Positions 17,150 to 27,599 of a DNA stretch of 64,000 nt are shown here, piece by piece; positions within the stretch are counted from its first letter, which is position 1; each line of letters begins with the position of its first letter. A program made the translations under genes and the position numbers. Below the pieces are notes generated by a model. That model saw only the letters and a list, made by a program, of their open reading frames with translations, did no database searches and was not told where the DNA came from. Source of the DNA: Alteromonas portus (GTDB taxonomy: Bacteria > Pseudomonadota > Gammaproteobacteria > Enterobacterales > Alteromonadaceae); assembly GCF_005117025.1 (NCBI RefSeq), contig NZ_SWCO01000006.1, positions 1 through 64,000 of the forward strand. Reading direction: 5' to 3'.

Positions 17150-18280
17150 ATGCAACAACAGGTCGTAGATAAAGCCGATAGCGTGCGTGCGGGCGAAGAG
17201 TTAGACGTCAGCGCTGTGCACAACTGGCTTAAGGAAAATATTATTGCCTCCAGTCCATCATTATCAGCTGCTATACAAAGCAGCGATAGTTTGCCTCAAG
17301 TCACCCAGTATTCTGGGGGCGCGTCTAATTGGACGTACTGCCTGGACTATCAAAGCCACGATCAAAATCAGGGCGAGCAAACGTCATTAATTTTGCGTCG
17401 GGCACCGGCAGGTACTAAAGCTAAAGGTGCTCACGATATGGGGCGGGAGTTTCGATTACAGCATGCGTTAAAGCCTGTTTATCGCTATGTGCCAGAGATG
17501 CTTGGACTTTGTGAAGACGAGAGCGTTATAGGCACAGAGTTTTACGTAATGGAGAAGTTTACCGGCGTGATACCACGTAAGAACTTACCCAAAGGCTTAA
17601 CCACGTCTGCGCAGCAAACCAAACAGCTCTGCACTAATGTACTTGATAGCTTAATCGAGCTTCATAAAGTGGATTATAAAAAAGCGGGGCTCGAGCACTT
17701 AGGTAAAGGTGCTGGATACATAGAACGCCAAATAAGCGGGTGGAGCGAACGCTATAGTAAAGCAAAAACCTGGAATGTCCCCTCGGGTAAAAAAATAATG
17801 CGCTGGCTAGAAAACCACATGCCCGCTAATGAACGCATTTGTATTACTCACAATGACTTCCGATTCGACAACGTGGTGTTAAAGCCAGACAACTATACGC
17901 AAATTATCGGTGTGTTGGACTGGGAACTGGCGACCTTAGGCGACCCGCTTATGGACTTGGGTAATACCTTGGCGTATTGGGTACAAGCTGATGATGACTT
18001 TTTGGCCCAATCAACGCGACGCCAGCCTACTCACTTACCCGGTATGCTAACTCGAAAGCAGGTGGTTGCGTACTACTGCAAAGAGATGGAAATAGATGTA
18101 GATGATTTTACCTTTTACGAGGTTTACGGACTTTTCCGTTTAGCCGGTATTGCCCAGCAAATCTACTATCGCTATCACCACAAGCAAACTAATAACCCAG
18201 CATTCAAAAACTTTTGGATCTTTATTCATTACTTAATGTGGCGTTGTAATAAGGCCATCAAAGCATCAGGAAAACGATAA
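17150..18280 (+). CDS. APH-family phosphotransferase, ACAD10/11 kinase-domain type
   Basis: A 376-residue small-molecule kinase. The GGASNWTY segment near residue 56 is the glycine-rich loop. The catalytic ITHNDFRFDNVVL is near 240, and the metal-binding LDWELATLGDPLMDLGN near 262. This motif set is that of the phosphotransferase domain fused to acyl-CoA dehydrogenases in ACAD10/11 and of LvaA in levulinate catabolism, not of antibiotic-resistance enzymes. Those relatives phosphorylate 4-hydroxyacyl-CoAs. The stop overlaps the next ATG (TAATG), so it is cotranslated with the following SDR. Confidence 0.85.
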   Translation: MQQQVVDKADSVRAGEELDVSAVHNWLKENIIASSPSLSAAIQSSDSLPQVTQYSGGASNWTYCLDYQSHDQNQGEQTSLILRRAPAGTKAKGAHDMGREFRLQHALKPVYRYVPEMLGLCEDESVIGTEFYVMEKFTGVIPRKNLPKGLTTSAQQTKQLCTNVLDSLIELHKVDYKKAGLEHLGKGAGYIERQISGWSERYSKAKTWNVPSGKKIMRWLENHMPANERICITHNDFRFDNVVLKPDNYTQIIGVLDWELATLGDPLMDLGNTLAYWVQADDDFLAQSTRRQPTHLPGMLTRKQVVAYYCKEMEIDVDDFTFYEVYGLFRLAGIAQQIYYRYHHKQTNNPAFKNFWIFIHYLMWRCNKAIKASGKR

Positions 18281-19032
18281 TGACAACAAGACGCAATATT
18301 CTGATCACAGGCGCAAGTTCAGGCCTAGGCAAGGGAATGGCGATTGAGTTTGCCAAACAGGGGTGTAACTTAGCCTTATGCGCAAGGCGCTTTGAGAACC
18401 TAGAAAAACTGAAAGAAGAACTATTTTCAATTAATCCAAACATTGACGTGTATATTCGCTCGCTGGATGTAAACGATCACGATGCGGTGTTTGAAGTATT
18501 CGACGCATTCAAAGCCGACATGGGGACCCTTGATAGAGTCATTGTGAACGCAGGAATGGGCAAGGGCGCGTCTATTGGAACAGGGTATTTCCACGCTAAT
18601 AAGCAAACGGCGGTGACTAATTTTGTGTCGGCGCTAGCACAATGTGAAGCGGCAATGACTATCTTTAGGGCGCAAAATAGTGGTCATCTTGTGACGATTT
18701 CATCTATAAGCGCGGTGCGCGGCTTTAGGCGCGCCATGACTGTATACGCAGCAACAAAAGCAGGGCTTACATCAATGACCGAAGGCATTCGAATGGATGT
18801 AATGAATACGCCAATTAACGTCACCTGTATTCACCCCGGTTTTATTCGCAGCGAAATAAACGAAAAAGTAGAGAAAGTACCGTTTATTGTTGATACCGAT
18901 GTGGGCTGTCGCGCGATGGTCAATGCAATCAATAAAGAAAAAGCGAATGCGTTTGTGCCAAGCTGGCCTTGGGCCATCCTTCACTGGATCATGCGTATTG
19001 CACCGGCAAACTCAATAAGAAAAATGAGCTGA
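18280..19032 (+). CDS. Short-chain dehydrogenase/reductase (SDR), second in operon
   Basis: A 250-residue classical SDR with TGASSGLGKG at residues 8-17, VNAG near 90, catalytic Ser in TISSISAV and Tyr-Lys in VYAATKAGL near 153-157. Its ATG overlaps the stop of the kinase gene by one base, so the two products are probably made in equal amounts and act together. Substrate unknown. It is distinct from the upstream SDR rather than a recent duplicate. Confidence 0.88.
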   Translation: MTTRRNILITGASSGLGKGMAIEFAKQGCNLALCARRFENLEKLKEELFSINPNIDVYIRSLDVNDHDAVFEVFDAFKADMGTLDRVIVNAGMGKGASIGTGYFHANKQTAVTNFVSALAQCEAAMTIFRAQNSGHLVTISSISAVRGFRRAMTVYAATKAGLTSMTEGIRMDVMNTPINVTCIHPGFIRSEINEKVEKVPFIVDTDVGCRAMVNAINKEKANAFVPSWPWAILHWIMRIAPANSIRKMS

Positions 19033-19160
19033 TAAGCGGATAGCTGGGATGTGAACACACCGCAAAGATTGTAACAGAGCTCGCCTAGTGGTGGGCTTTA
19101 TGCCTTTAAGTCTAAATTTGAAATCAGTAACCCATGCTAATTAGCGTCGATTACAGATAC

Positions 19161-19187
19161 AAAAAAAGCGCCGAAGGGCGCTTTTTT
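19161..19187 (-). terminator. Intrinsic terminator of rpsT, also usable on the plus strand
   Basis: The stem AAAAAAGCGCC pairs with GGCGCTTTTTT around GAAG. It has T tracts on both strands, so it can end rpsT and also the SDR operon coming from the other side. Confidence 0.9.
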
Positions 19188-19205
19188 AACTACTAATCGT
19201 AAAGA

Positions 19206-19469
19206 TTAACCTAGTGCTTTGATTTGTGCAGCTAGACGGCTCTTATGACGAGCAGCTTTGTTCTTGTGAATCAAGCCTTTAGTAGCCATTCTGTCAAGTA
19301 CTGGAGTAGCAGCAGTAAGTGCAGCTTGTGCCGCTTCTTTGTCACCGCTTGCAATTGCAGCGATAACTTTCTTGATGCTTGTACGAGTCATTGAACGACG
19401 GCTAGCGTTGTGCTGACGACGCTTTTCGGCTTGGATTGCACGCTTCTTAGCAGACTTAATGTTAGCCAA
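19206..19469 (-). CDS. rpsT: Ribosomal protein S20
   Basis: An 87-residue, very basic primary 16S rRNA-binding protein of the small subunit ([20 protein letters not shown] at the N-terminus). The start codon is TTG (complement of 19467-19469) with GGGAG 8-12 nt upstream. There is no usable ATG, and the N-terminus matches the family from the TTG onward. E. coli rpsT also starts with UUG, and that codon matters for its autoregulation. The rpsT gene is divergent from murJ. Confidence 0.97.
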   Translation of the reverse strand: MANIKSAKKRAIQAEKRRQHNASRRSMTRTSIKKVIAAIASGDKEAAQAALTAATPVLDRMATKGLIHKNKAARHKSRLAAQIKALG

Positions 19470-19918
19470 GGTGTAACTCCCAAAATAAATTCATGTCAAA
19501 AACGAGGGTGCGGATTGTGCCTACCAAACGCCCAAATGTCAAACGATTTAAAACTTAAATCATTCCGCATTAAAACGCGCAAGCTATTGAACACAAAGTA
19601 TGCTCAACACGTTGCACATTCTTTGCGACATTTCTCTGCGACATTTTTTGAAAGAAATTCGTAATGATATTCTTTCAGGACATTTAAGCGATAGACATGC
19701 AAAAACAACAGCACCCCATGTCGGGCGCGGATTATAGCAAGAAAGTTCATAAAGGTGCACAACTATTTTGAATAAATCGTTTCGTAGACCATAGGCTTTC
19801 GCTATTATGGCTCGCTCGCAACCTGTTGTTGCCTCTTTACGCCTAGTAGACGTCTTTAGTTACTCATAAAAAGCGTTTGCTATTCAGCCTTTTCTTTATC
19901 TCTTATTGGAAGTGTGAC
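19470..19918. other. Divergent region between rpsT and murJ
   Basis: It holds the rpsT promoter (19514-19542). A further inverted repeat, TGAAAGAA (19651-19658) with TTCTTTCA (19672-19679), lies near the middle. No gene is supported; frames here are shadows. I found no clear murJ promoter. Confidence 0.6.
19514..19542 (-). promoter_or_regulatory. Sigma-70 promoter of rpsT
   Basis: On the minus strand there is a perfect TTGACA (-35, complement of 19537-19542), 17 nt of spacer, then CACAAT (-10, complement of 19514-19519). A GC-rich discriminator (CCGCACCC) follows. Such discriminators are typical of stringently controlled ribosomal promoters. The leader to the TTG start would be about 40 nt. 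Confidence 0.75.
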
Positions 19919-21478
19919 GTGTCACGGAAGTTAATAAAATCTGGTCTTATCGTCAGTATTATGACCCTGGTCTCGCGAGTATTAGGCCTGGTGCGTGATG
20001 TTGTTGTTGCCAAGCTTATGGGCGATGGGGCAGCCGCTGACGTATTTTTCTTTGCTAACAAAATTCCTAATTTTCTTCGTCGTCTATTCGCTGAAGGCGC
20101 ATTTGCGCAAGCGTTTATTCCAGTATTAACCGAAGTGCACGAGAACGACGATAAAAAGCAGCTTAGAGAGTTCGTTGCAAAAGTCAGCGGTACATTAGGC
20201 GCTATTGTTTTTGTAGTTTCTATCATAGGGGTTATCGCATCACCGGTTTTGGCCGCTTTATTCGGAACAGGATGGTTTGTGGCGTGGCTGGAAGGAGACG
20301 AGGCGGGAGATAAGTTTGTGCTCGCGTCGACCATGTTAAAAATTACCTTTCCTTATTTAGCGTTTATCTCTTTGACTGGGTTGGCCGGGGCGATACTCAA
20401 TACGCTCAATAAGTTTGCGGTTGCCGCTTTCACGCCGGTTTTACTTAACGTATGCATTATTGCATGCGCAATATACTTAGCACCTACGCTAGAGCAACCC
20501 GCATACGCGCTAGCGTGGGGGGTGTTTATCGGCGGTATTGTACAGTTCTTGTTTCAACTACCGTTTTTGTTCAGGGCTGGGCTTTTGGTAAAGCCAAAGT
20601 GGGGCTGGCATGACGAAAACGTGATAAAAGTACGCACCCTGATGATCCCTGCTTTATTCGGTGTGTCAGTAGGGCAAATCAATTTGTTGTTTGATACCTT
20701 CATCGCCAGCTTTTTAGTTACCGGTTCAATAAGCTGGTTGTACTATTCAGACAGGCTGCTTGAATTTCCCCTAGGGTTGTTTGGTATTGCCATCGCAACA
20801 GTCATTTTACCTACGCTATCCCGAAACCACGTCAGTAATAACCCCAAAGCGTTTGCTGCGAATATCGATTGGGCGTTTCGCATGGTGTGTTTATTGGGCA
20901 TTCCCGCGGCAGTGGGACTTGGCGTGATGGCAAGGCCTATTCTGACCGTTATTTTTCAGCGCGGCGCGTTTACCGCGGAAACCGCCATTATGGCGTCTTA
21001 CTCGCTTACCGCGTACTCGTTTGGCTTGCTCAGCTTTATGCTGGTAAAAATCCTCGCGCCAGGGTTTTACTCTCGCCAAGATACCAAGACGCCAGTGAAA
21101 TTTGGTATTTGGTGTATGGTCGCAAACATGGTGTTTAACCTTATTTTAGCGATTCCGTTTGGTTATGTAGGGCTTGCTGTCGCTACCAGTATGTCAGCAA
21201 CGCTTAACGCCGCTTTGCTTTATATAACACTGCATAGACAAGGTGTATTTGCGTTAAGCCGCACATCGGTTTTGTTTATTGCCCGTGTGGTTATTGCAAG
21301 TGCTGCCATGGGCGGGCTTATTTATTATCGCGATCAAGGCTTAGCTTTCTTTGAATTGTCTCTTTCCGCCCAAATGTTAGAGGTAGGAATAACCATTTCG
21401 CTGTCGGTTATACTCTTTGTGATCACCATGGTGGTGCTGGGCATGCGACCCAGACATTTCAGAAGCGGCGGCGATTAG
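19919..21478 (+). CDS. murJ: Lipid II flippase MurJ
   Basis: A 519-residue polytopic inner-membrane protein with about 14 membrane segments. It moves lipid II across the membrane for peptidoglycan synthesis. The N-terminal VSRKLIKSGLIVSIMTLVSR, GLVRDVVVAKLMGDGAAADVFF and RRLFAEGAFAQAF blocks are family hallmarks. The frame stays open upstream, but the GTG at 19919 after GGAAG gives the conserved (M)SRKL start. ribF follows, as in many gammaproteobacteria. Confidence 0.96.
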   Translation: MSRKLIKSGLIVSIMTLVSRVLGLVRDVVVAKLMGDGAAADVFFFANKIPNFLRRLFAEGAFAQAFIPVLTEVHENDDKKQLREFVAKVSGTLGAIVFVVSIIGVIASPVLAALFGTGWFVAWLEGDEAGDKFVLASTMLKITFPYLAFISLTGLAGAILNTLNKFAVAAFTPVLLNVCIIACAIYLAPTLEQPAYALAWGVFIGGIVQFLFQLPFLFRAGLLVKPKWGWHDENVIKVRTLMIPALFGVSVGQINLLFDTFIASFLVTGSISWLYYSDRLLEFPLGLFGIAIATVILPTLSRNHVSNNPKAFAANIDWAFRMVCLLGIPAAVGLGVMARPILTVIFQRGAFTAETAIMASYSLTAYSFGLLSFMLVKILAPGFYSRQDTKTPVKFGIWCMVANMVFNLILAIPFGYVGLAVATSMSATLNAALLYITLHRQGVFALSRTSVLFIARVVIASAAMGGLIYYRDQGLAFFELSLSAQMLEVGITISLSVILFVITMVVLGMRPRHFRSGGD

Positions 21479-21526
21479 TATTCAATAGATGCGAAATAGC
21501 GCATGGAGTCAGAATGGCCCGTGTGC

Positions 21527-21555
21527 TTGGTATTGTGCTCGCGGTCGGCTATAAT
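21527..21555 (+). promoter_or_regulatory. Sigma-70 promoter of ribF with flanking inverted repeat
   Basis: TTGGTA at 21527-21532, 17 nt of spacer, and an exact TATAAT at 21550-21555, 44 nt before ribF. The -10 box is bracketed by GCTCGCG (21537-21543) and CGCGAGC (21556-21562), a perfect 7-bp inverted repeat. Confidence 0.7.
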
Positions 21556-21598
21556 CGCGAGCTTTGATTTTCTAGCAGTTAAAAGGTAGTGGCTAACA

Positions 21599-22519
21599 GT
21601 GGAATTTATCCGCGGGCTAAACAATGTAAAACCGCACCATAAAGGGTGTGTGCTCACTATTGGCAAGTTCGACGGCGTACACCGTGGTCATCAAGCTGTG
21701 TTGGCTAACGTGCTTGAAAAAGCGAAATCGCTATCACTTCCTGCCACCGTAATGGTGTTCGAACCGCAGCCTGAAGAAGTCTTTATGCCTGATAAAGCGC
21801 CAGCGCGTATAAGCCCTCTTCGCGAAAAATACGAATTGCTGCGCCAACAAGGTGTGGACAGACTGCTTGCTGTGCGATTTAACGCGGAGTTTGCTAAGCA
21901 AAGTGCCGATACCTTCGTTCACGATTTATTGGTGGACAAACTGGGTGTTAAATTTCTTGTTGTTGGCGACGATTTCCGTTTTGGCAATGGCCGTAAAGGC
22001 GATTTCGAAATGCTCGAGGCGGCAGGTCGCCAATACGGTTTCGAAGTAGTAAGCACCCACAGTTTTACCATGCACGCTCACCGCATAAGCTCTACCGCGG
22101 TGCGAGAAGCGTTGGCTGACAGCGACTTTGGTTTGTCTACCGAAATGCTAGGGCGCCCGTTTGCTATTCACGGTAGGGTGGTTCACGGCGAGAAAAAAGG
22201 TCGCACCATTGGCTTTCCCACCGCGAATGTCATGCTAAAACGTCAAAAAACGCCAATTCACGGCGTGTTCGCAGTTCGTGTCGACGTAGATGGAAAACAC
22301 TATAACGGCGTTGCGAATATTGGCACCCGCCCTACTGTTAACGGGGTAAGAAACCAGCTGGAAGTCCATATTTTTGATTTGTCATCTGACCTATACGGCA
22401 AGCCTATTACGGTGTTTCCGATGGCAAAAATAAGAGATGAAATTAAATTTGATTCTTTTGAGGCGTTGAAAGATCAAATTCAAGCAGATGCAGCACAAGC
22501 GCGTCTGTTATTAGCATAG
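21599..22519 (+). CDS. ribF: Bifunctional riboflavin kinase / FAD synthetase
   Basis: A 306-residue enzyme that converts riboflavin to FMN and then FAD. The N-terminal nucleotidyltransferase domain has GKFDGVHRGHQ (residues 23-33) and the ISSTAVREAL motif. The C-terminal riboflavin kinase domain has GRTIGFPTANV and ANIGTRPTVNG. The start is a GTG with AAAGG-like sequence (AAAAGGTAG) upstream. It is first in the conserved ribF-ileS-lspA-fkpB-ispH order, though a 269-nt gap separates it from ileS. Confidence 0.97.
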   Translation: MEFIRGLNNVKPHHKGCVLTIGKFDGVHRGHQAVLANVLEKAKSLSLPATVMVFEPQPEEVFMPDKAPARISPLREKYELLRQQGVDRLLAVRFNAEFAKQSADTFVHDLLVDKLGVKFLVVGDDFRFGNGRKGDFEMLEAAGRQYGFEVVSTHSFTMHAHRISSTAVREALADSDFGLSTEMLGRPFAIHGRVVHGEKKGRTIGFPTANVMLKRQKTPIHGVFAVRVDVDGKHYNGVANIGTRPTVNGVRNQLEVHIFDLSSDLYGKPITVFPMAKIRDEIKFDSFEALKDQIQADAAQARLLLA

Positions 22520-22788
22520 TTAAACGTGATAAAGTCACGAAAAGTTTCTGCGCGTATTAATTTTATTGAGCTTGATTTTTTAAACGTGGATCCTTGTTCG
22601 CGAAACGCGTAAGTAAGTCACTGTGCTAGAACATATAACGTCAGCCTTGCGCTAGTAAGAACGACACACAGTTTTACGTTGAACCTTTTACATTCAGCGT
22701 TTTAATTTGAACATCGCAAAATGAATATCGCCTTCACAATGTGTTAGTGCATTGGGTGAAAATTAAGGTAACCGGATAATACAATTTT

Positions 22789-25608
22789 ATGAGTGATTAC
22801 AAAGCCACACTGAACCTTCCAGAAACTGCGTTCCCGATGCGCGGTAACCTTGCTCAGCGCGAGCCGAAAATGCTTAAAGACTGGCAGGAAAAAGGGGTAT
22901 ACAGCAAAATTCGTGAAGCGAAAAAAGGCAAAAAACCGTTTATTCTTCACGATGGCCCTCCTTATGCAAATGGCGATATTCACATTGGTCACGCGGTTAA
23001 CAAAATTCTTAAAGACATTATTGTAAAGTCAAAAAACCTTTCTGACTTCGATTCTCCGTATGTTCCTGGGTGGGACTGCCACGGTTTGCCGATAGAATTG
23101 ATGGTAGAAAAGAAAGTTGGTAAGCCAGGTAAGAAAGTTACGGCGGCTGAATTTCGTCAAAAGTGTCGCGAATATGCACAAAAGCAAATTGACGGCCAAA
23201 TGGCTGACTTTAAACGCTTAGGTGTGTTTGGTGAGTGGGATAACCCATACAAAACAATGGACTTCAAATCTGAAGCCGACATCATTCGTGCATTAAGTAA
23301 AATTGTAGACTCTGGTCACTTAGAAAAGGGCTTCAAACCTGTTCACTGGTGTACAGATTGTGGTTCAGCACTTGCTGAAGCAGAAGTTGAATACAAAGAC
23401 AAAGTATCACCGGCAATCGACGTTAAGTTCCCAGTGGCTGATGTGGCTGCTATCGCAGAAGCGTTTGGCGTGTCTGAAAGCGACTTAACCACACACAAAG
23501 CGGGCGTTGTAATTTGGACCACCACACCGTGGACACTGCCGGCCAACCGTGCAATCAGCTTACACCCAGAGCTTACCTATGCAATTATTGAAGTTCAGCC
23601 TTCAAACGAATGGCTAGTGGTAGCGCAGGACCTGCTTGAAAGCTGCATGAGCCGCTACGGCGTTGAAGATTTCCGCGAAGTGGCAACCTGTACTGGTGCT
23701 GCGCTTGATAAGCTTAAAGTTAATCACCCATTCTTAGACCTTGAAGTTCCGTTAATTCTAGGCGACCACGTTACAACTGATTCTGGTACAGGCTGCGTAC
23801 ACACAGCCCCAGCTCATGGTGTTGACGACTTTAACGTGGGCAAGCAATACGATATCGAAGTGTACAATCCGGTAGGTAACAATGGCGTGTACCTTGAAAA
23901 CACACCGCTGTTTGCAGGTCAGTTTGTATTTAAAGCCAACGATGAAATTATCGAAACGGTTAAAGAGAAGGGTAACCTTGTCCTAAACGTAAAATACGAG
24001 CACAGCTACCCGCATTGCTGGCGCCACAAAACGCCAATTATTTTCCGCGCTACGCCTCAGTGGTTTGTAAGCATGGATAAAAAAGGCCTTCGCGCTGAAT
24101 CACTTGAACAAATTAAGCAAACCAAGTGGATCCCAGATTGGGGCCAAAACCGCATTGAAAAAATGGTTGAAGGTCGTCCAGACTGGTGTATCTCACGTCA
24201 ACGTACGTGGGGCGTGCCTATTCCTTTGTATGTGCACAAACTTACCGGTGAAATCCACCCAGAGTCTGCGGCGTTAATGGAAAAGGTGGCACAAGAAGTT
24301 GAAGCTAAAGGCATTCAAGCGTGGTGGGATCTCGACGATGCAGCCCTGCTTGGTAGCGAATTAGACAACTATGAAAAAGTGACCGATACGCTAGACGTTT
24401 GGTTTGACTCAGGGGTAACGCATTACTTCGTTGTAGACCGTCGCGATGATATCCCGGCCTCTGCCGATTTATATCTTGAAGGTTCTGACCAGCACCGCGG
24501 TTGGTTTATGTCTTCGCTTATGTCATCAACTGCCATGCACGGTCACGCGCCTTATAAAGAAGTGCTAACACACGGCTTTACGGTAGATGCCCACGGCAGA
24601 AAAATGTCGAAGTCGGTAGGTAATGTTGTGGCGCCTCAGGAAGTGACTAACAAATTAGGCGCAGACATCCTTCGTCTATGGGTAGCGTCTACTGACTATC
24701 GCGGCGAGATTGCGGTATCGGATGAAATCTTAAAGCGTGCTGCAGATGGCTACCGCCGCGTACGTAACACCGCGCGATTCTTGCTTGCTAACCTTAACGG
24801 CTTCAACGTTGAAGATGCGGTAGCAGAAGACGATATGGTCGCGCTTGACCGCTGGATTGTTGCTCGTGCTAAGGCACTTCAAGAAGAGCTTATCGAAGCG
24901 TATGACAACTACGACTTGCTGGTAGTGTCACAGAAGCTTACGCACTTCTGTTCCATTGAGCTGGGCTCATTCTATTTAGACGTAATTAAAGACCGTCAGT
25001 ACACGGCAAAAGCAGATGGCCTTGCCCGTCGCTCATGCCAAACGGCCATGTATCATATCATTGAAGCATTGGTTCGCTGGATGGCGCCTATTACCAGCTT
25101 TACTGCTCAAGAAATCTGGGAAACGTTACCAGGTGAGCGCAGCGAGTTTGTATTCACTGAAACCTGGTACGAAGGGTTTAACAACTTCACGCAAAGCGAT
25201 ACGTTTAACGATGCCCTATGGCATCAAGTGCTAAGCGTAAAAGACGCGGCAAACCAAGCGATGGAACAGGCGCGTAAAGATGGCGAGCTAGGTGGCTCAC
25301 TAGAAGCGAGCATTTCGCTTTATGCTACCGAGTCGTTGTACAACGTACTCGCAAAGCTTGAAGACGAGCTACGCTTCGTTCTTATTACGTCGGGCGTTAC
25401 GCTAACTAAAGTTGACGGTGCACCGTCTGATGCGAAAGCCACAGACGTAGAAGGTTTATGGTTGAGCGTTAATAAAGCAAGCGGTGAAAAGTGTGTTCGC
25501 TGCTGGCATCACCGTGAAGATGTGGGCTCACATGAAGGCCACGAAGAGCTTTGTGGTCGCTGTGTGACAAACATTGACGGTGATGGAGAAGAACGCCACT
25601 ATGCTTAA
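22789..25608 (+). CDS. ileS: Isoleucyl-tRNA synthetase
   Basis: A 939-residue class I synthetase that charges tRNA-Ile and edits valine. [13 protein letters not shown] carries the HIGH signature (about 58-70), and [10 protein letters not shown] (about 602-611) is the KMSKS loop. The CP1 editing domain lies between them. A C-terminal zinc site is formed by CVRCWHH and LCGRC cysteines near the end. Normal bacterial length. The ribosome binding site is weak. The stop overlaps the lspA start by 8 nt, so translation is coupled. Confidence 0.98.
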   Translation: MSDYKATLNLPETAFPMRGNLAQREPKMLKDWQEKGVYSKIREAKKGKKPFILHDGPPYANGDIHIGHAVNKILKDIIVKSKNLSDFDSPYVPGWDCHGLPIELMVEKKVGKPGKKVTAAEFRQKCREYAQKQIDGQMADFKRLGVFGEWDNPYKTMDFKSEADIIRALSKIVDSGHLEKGFKPVHWCTDCGSALAEAEVEYKDKVSPAIDVKFPVADVAAIAEAFGVSESDLTTHKAGVVIWTTTPWTLPANRAISLHPELTYAIIEVQPSNEWLVVAQDLLESCMSRYGVEDFREVATCTGAALDKLKVNHPFLDLEVPLILGDHVTTDSGTGCVHTAPAHGVDDFNVGKQYDIEVYNPVGNNGVYLENTPLFAGQFVFKANDEIIETVKEKGNLVLNVKYEHSYPHCWRHKTPIIFRATPQWFVSMDKKGLRAESLEQIKQTKWIPDWGQNRIEKMVEGRPDWCISRQRTWGVPIPLYVHKLTGEIHPESAALMEKVAQEVEAKGIQAWWDLDDAALLGSELDNYEKVTDTLDVWFDSGVTHYFVVDRRDDIPASADLYLEGSDQHRGWFMSSLMSSTAMHGHAPYKEVLTHGFTVDAHGRKMSKSVGNVVAPQEVTNKLGADILRLWVASTDYRGEIAVSDEILKRAADGYRRVRNTARFLLANLNGFNVEDAVAEDDMVALDRWIVARAKALQEELIEAYDNYDLLVVSQKLTHFCSIELGSFYLDVIKDRQYTAKADGLARRSCQTAMYHIIEALVRWMAPITSFTAQEIWETLPGERSEFVFTETWYEGFNNFTQSDTFNDALWHQVLSVKDAANQAMEQARKDGELGGSLEASISLYATESLYNVLAKLEDELRFVLITSGVTLTKVDGAPSDAKATDVEGLWLSVNKASGEKCVRCWHHREDVGSHEGHEELCGRCVTNIDGDGEERHYA

Positions 25609-26149
25609 GCTTTTTCGCGAAACAGGCTTGCGTTTTTTGTGGATAAGCGCAATTGCGTTTATCCTCGACCAATGGAGTAAGTACACGGTTATCGACAGTA
25701 TGTCCTTGTATCAGTCGATACAGGTATTGCCGTTTTTTAACTTTACTTACGTACACAATTACGGCGCCGCATTTAGCTTTTTAGAAAATGCAGGTGGCTG
25801 GCAGCGCTGGTTCTTTACTGCCATTGCTGTTGTAGTAAGTGTAGTGATTTTGTGGTGGCTGAAGCAGTCACCCCGTTCGCAAAAAATGCTGCCCGTTGCG
25901 TTTGCCTTTATTCTAGGTGGTGCATTAGGCAATGTTTACGACCGTTTAGTCCATGGTTATGTCATCGACTTTTTAGATTTTTACGTAAACAATTACCACT
26001 GGCCAGCGTTTAACATTGCCGACAGCGCAATATTTATAGGCGCGGCTTTACTTATTATCGACATGTTTAAAAATGGCGATAAAAAAAGCGAAGGCAACGG
26101 TGCAGACGCGCAAACAAGCGCGGCAGACAGTAGCGAAACCATTAAGTAG
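25601..26149 (+). CDS. lspA: Lipoprotein signal peptidase (signal peptidase II)
   Basis: A 182-residue inner-membrane aspartyl peptidase with four membrane helices that cleaves prolipoproteins after lipidation. Catalytic aspartates are in NVYDRLVHG (Asp114) and FNIADSAI (Asp141). The ATG at 25601 overlaps the ileS stop, with GGAGAA about 12-17 nt upstream; an in-frame ATG six codons earlier is an alternative. A polar tail after about residue 160 ([21 protein letters not shown]) is longer than in E. coli. Confidence 0.96.
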   Translation: MLKLFRETGLRFLWISAIAFILDQWSKYTVIDSMSLYQSIQVLPFFNFTYVHNYGAAFSFLENAGGWQRWFFTAIAVVVSVVILWWLKQSPRSQKMLPVAFAFILGGALGNVYDRLVHGYVIDFLDFYVNNYHWPAFNIADSAIFIGAALLIIDMFKNGDKKSEGNGADAQTSAADSSETIK

Positions 26150-26163
26150 TATTCGGAAAGGTT

Positions 26164-26631
26164 ATGACAGACTCATTGATAATTGGTGCTGATAACGAAG
26201 TTATTCTTCACTTTGATTTAAAGCTAGAAGATGGCTCTGCCGCTGACAGTACTCGTGTAAACAACAAACCTGCCAAAATGGTGATGGGTGACGGTAGCCT
26301 TACGCCGAATTTTGAAGCGTGTTTACTTGGGCTTAAAAAAGGTGACAAAAAGTCATTTAAATTAGGCCCTGAAGATGCATTCGGCCAGTCTGATCCAAAT
26401 AATATTCACTATATGGATAGAAGCCGCTTTGGTGCAGATTTGCAAGTTGAGGAAGGCATGATTTTAGCGTTCGCACAGCCTGATGGTTCAGAGATTCCGG
26501 GTATTATTCGAAGTGCTGCTGGTGACTCTGTTACGGTAGATTTCAATCATCCGTTAGCAGGGCAAACGGTTATCTTTGACGTTGAAATTATTGATGTTAA
26601 ACCTGGCGTGTCAGCACAAGGTGGAAACTAG
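26164..26631 (+). CDS. fkpB: FKBP-type peptidyl-prolyl isomerase FkpB (SlpA)
   Basis: A 155-residue SlyD-like isomerase. It shows the conserved fold segments: [16 protein letters not shown] at the N-terminus, [19 protein letters not shown] in the middle and [17 protein letters not shown] at the C-terminus. It lacks the His/Cys-rich tail of SlyD. The position between lspA and ispH is the standard fkpB location. It starts 15 nt after the lspA stop and ends 3 nt before ispH, so the three genes form one operon. Confidence 0.95.
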   Translation: MTDSLIIGADNEVILHFDLKLEDGSAADSTRVNNKPAKMVMGDGSLTPNFEACLLGLKKGDKKSFKLGPEDAFGQSDPNNIHYMDRSRFGADLQVEEGMILAFAQPDGSEIPGIIRSAAGDSVTVDFNHPLAGQTVIFDVEIIDVKPGVSAQGGN

Positions 26632-26633
26632 TT

Positions 26634-27578
26634 ATGCAAATTCATTTAGCTAACCCTCGTGGCTTCTGTGCGGGCGTTGATAGAGCTATCACCATAGTTG
26701 AACGCGCGCTTGAAATGTTCGAGCCGCCCATTTATGTGCGCCACGAAGTGGTACACAATAAATTTGTGGTAGATGGGCTACGTGAGCGTGGAGCGTTATT
26801 TGTGGATGAACTTCACGAAGTACCAGACGACAGCATAGTAATATTTTCTGCCCATGGCGTATCGCAAGCGGTAAGAAAAGAAGCAGAAAGTCGTGGTCTT
26901 AAGGTCTTTGACGCCACGTGCCCCTTAGTGACCAAAGTACATATGGAAGTTACCCGCGCTAGCAAAACGGGCACTGAATGTATCTTAATTGGTCATGCTG
27001 GTCACCCTGAAGTAGAGGGCACCATGGGTCAGTACAGCAACGAAGATGGCGGTATTTATTTAGTTGAATCTGAAGCTGATGTGGCAACGCTTGAAGTTAA
27101 AGACCCGACCAACCTTTATTATTGCAGCCAAACTACACTGTCTGTTGATGATACCGCTGATGTTATTGATGCACTTCGCGCTAAGTTCCCCAAAATCAAT
27201 GGCCCGAGAAAAGACGACATTTGCTATGCCACGCAGAATCGCCAAGATGCGGTGCGTGACCTAGCCCAAGATTGTCAGGTATTACTGGTTGTTGGTGCAC
27301 AGAATAGCTCAAACTCGAACCGTCTTCGCGAGTTAGCTGAAAAAATTGGCGCTAAAGCCTATTTGATAGCTGATGCTAATTGCATTCAAGAAGAATGGCT
27401 AAAGGGTGTAGAGCATATTGGCGTTACCGCAGGCGCATCTGCACCTGAAGTGTTAGTCCAAGGTGTGGTAAATAAACTCAAAGCATGGGGCGCGGTTTCA
27501 GCTTCTGAACGTGCTGGACGCGAAGAGAATGTAGAATTTGCCGTACCTAAAGAGCTGAGGGTTAAACAGGTCGTCTAA
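26634..27578 (+). CDS. ispH: 4-hydroxy-3-methylbut-2-enyl diphosphate reductase
   Basis: A 314-residue iron-sulfur enzyme that performs the last step of the MEP isoprenoid pathway, giving IPP and DMAPP. The three cluster cysteines are visible: Cys12 in PRGFCAGVD, one in [10 protein letters not shown] (about 96) and one in [11 protein letters not shown] (about 198). Length and order are standard. It is the last gene of the ileS operon, followed by a terminator. Confidence 0.98.
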   Translation: MQIHLANPRGFCAGVDRAITIVERALEMFEPPIYVRHEVVHNKFVVDGLRERGALFVDELHEVPDDSIVIFSAHGVSQAVRKEAESRGLKVFDATCPLVTKVHMEVTRASKTGTECILIGHAGHPEVEGTMGQYSNEDGGIYLVESEADVATLEVKDPTNLYYCSQTTLSVDDTADVIDALRAKFPKINGPRKDDICYATQNRQDAVRDLAQDCQVLLVVGAQNSSNSNRLRELAEKIGAKAYLIADANCIQEEWLKGVEHIGVTAGASAPEVLVQGVVNKLKAWGAVSASERAGREENVEFAVPKELRVKQVV

Positions 27579-27599
27579 TCTATCCCTATTTTAAAATAA

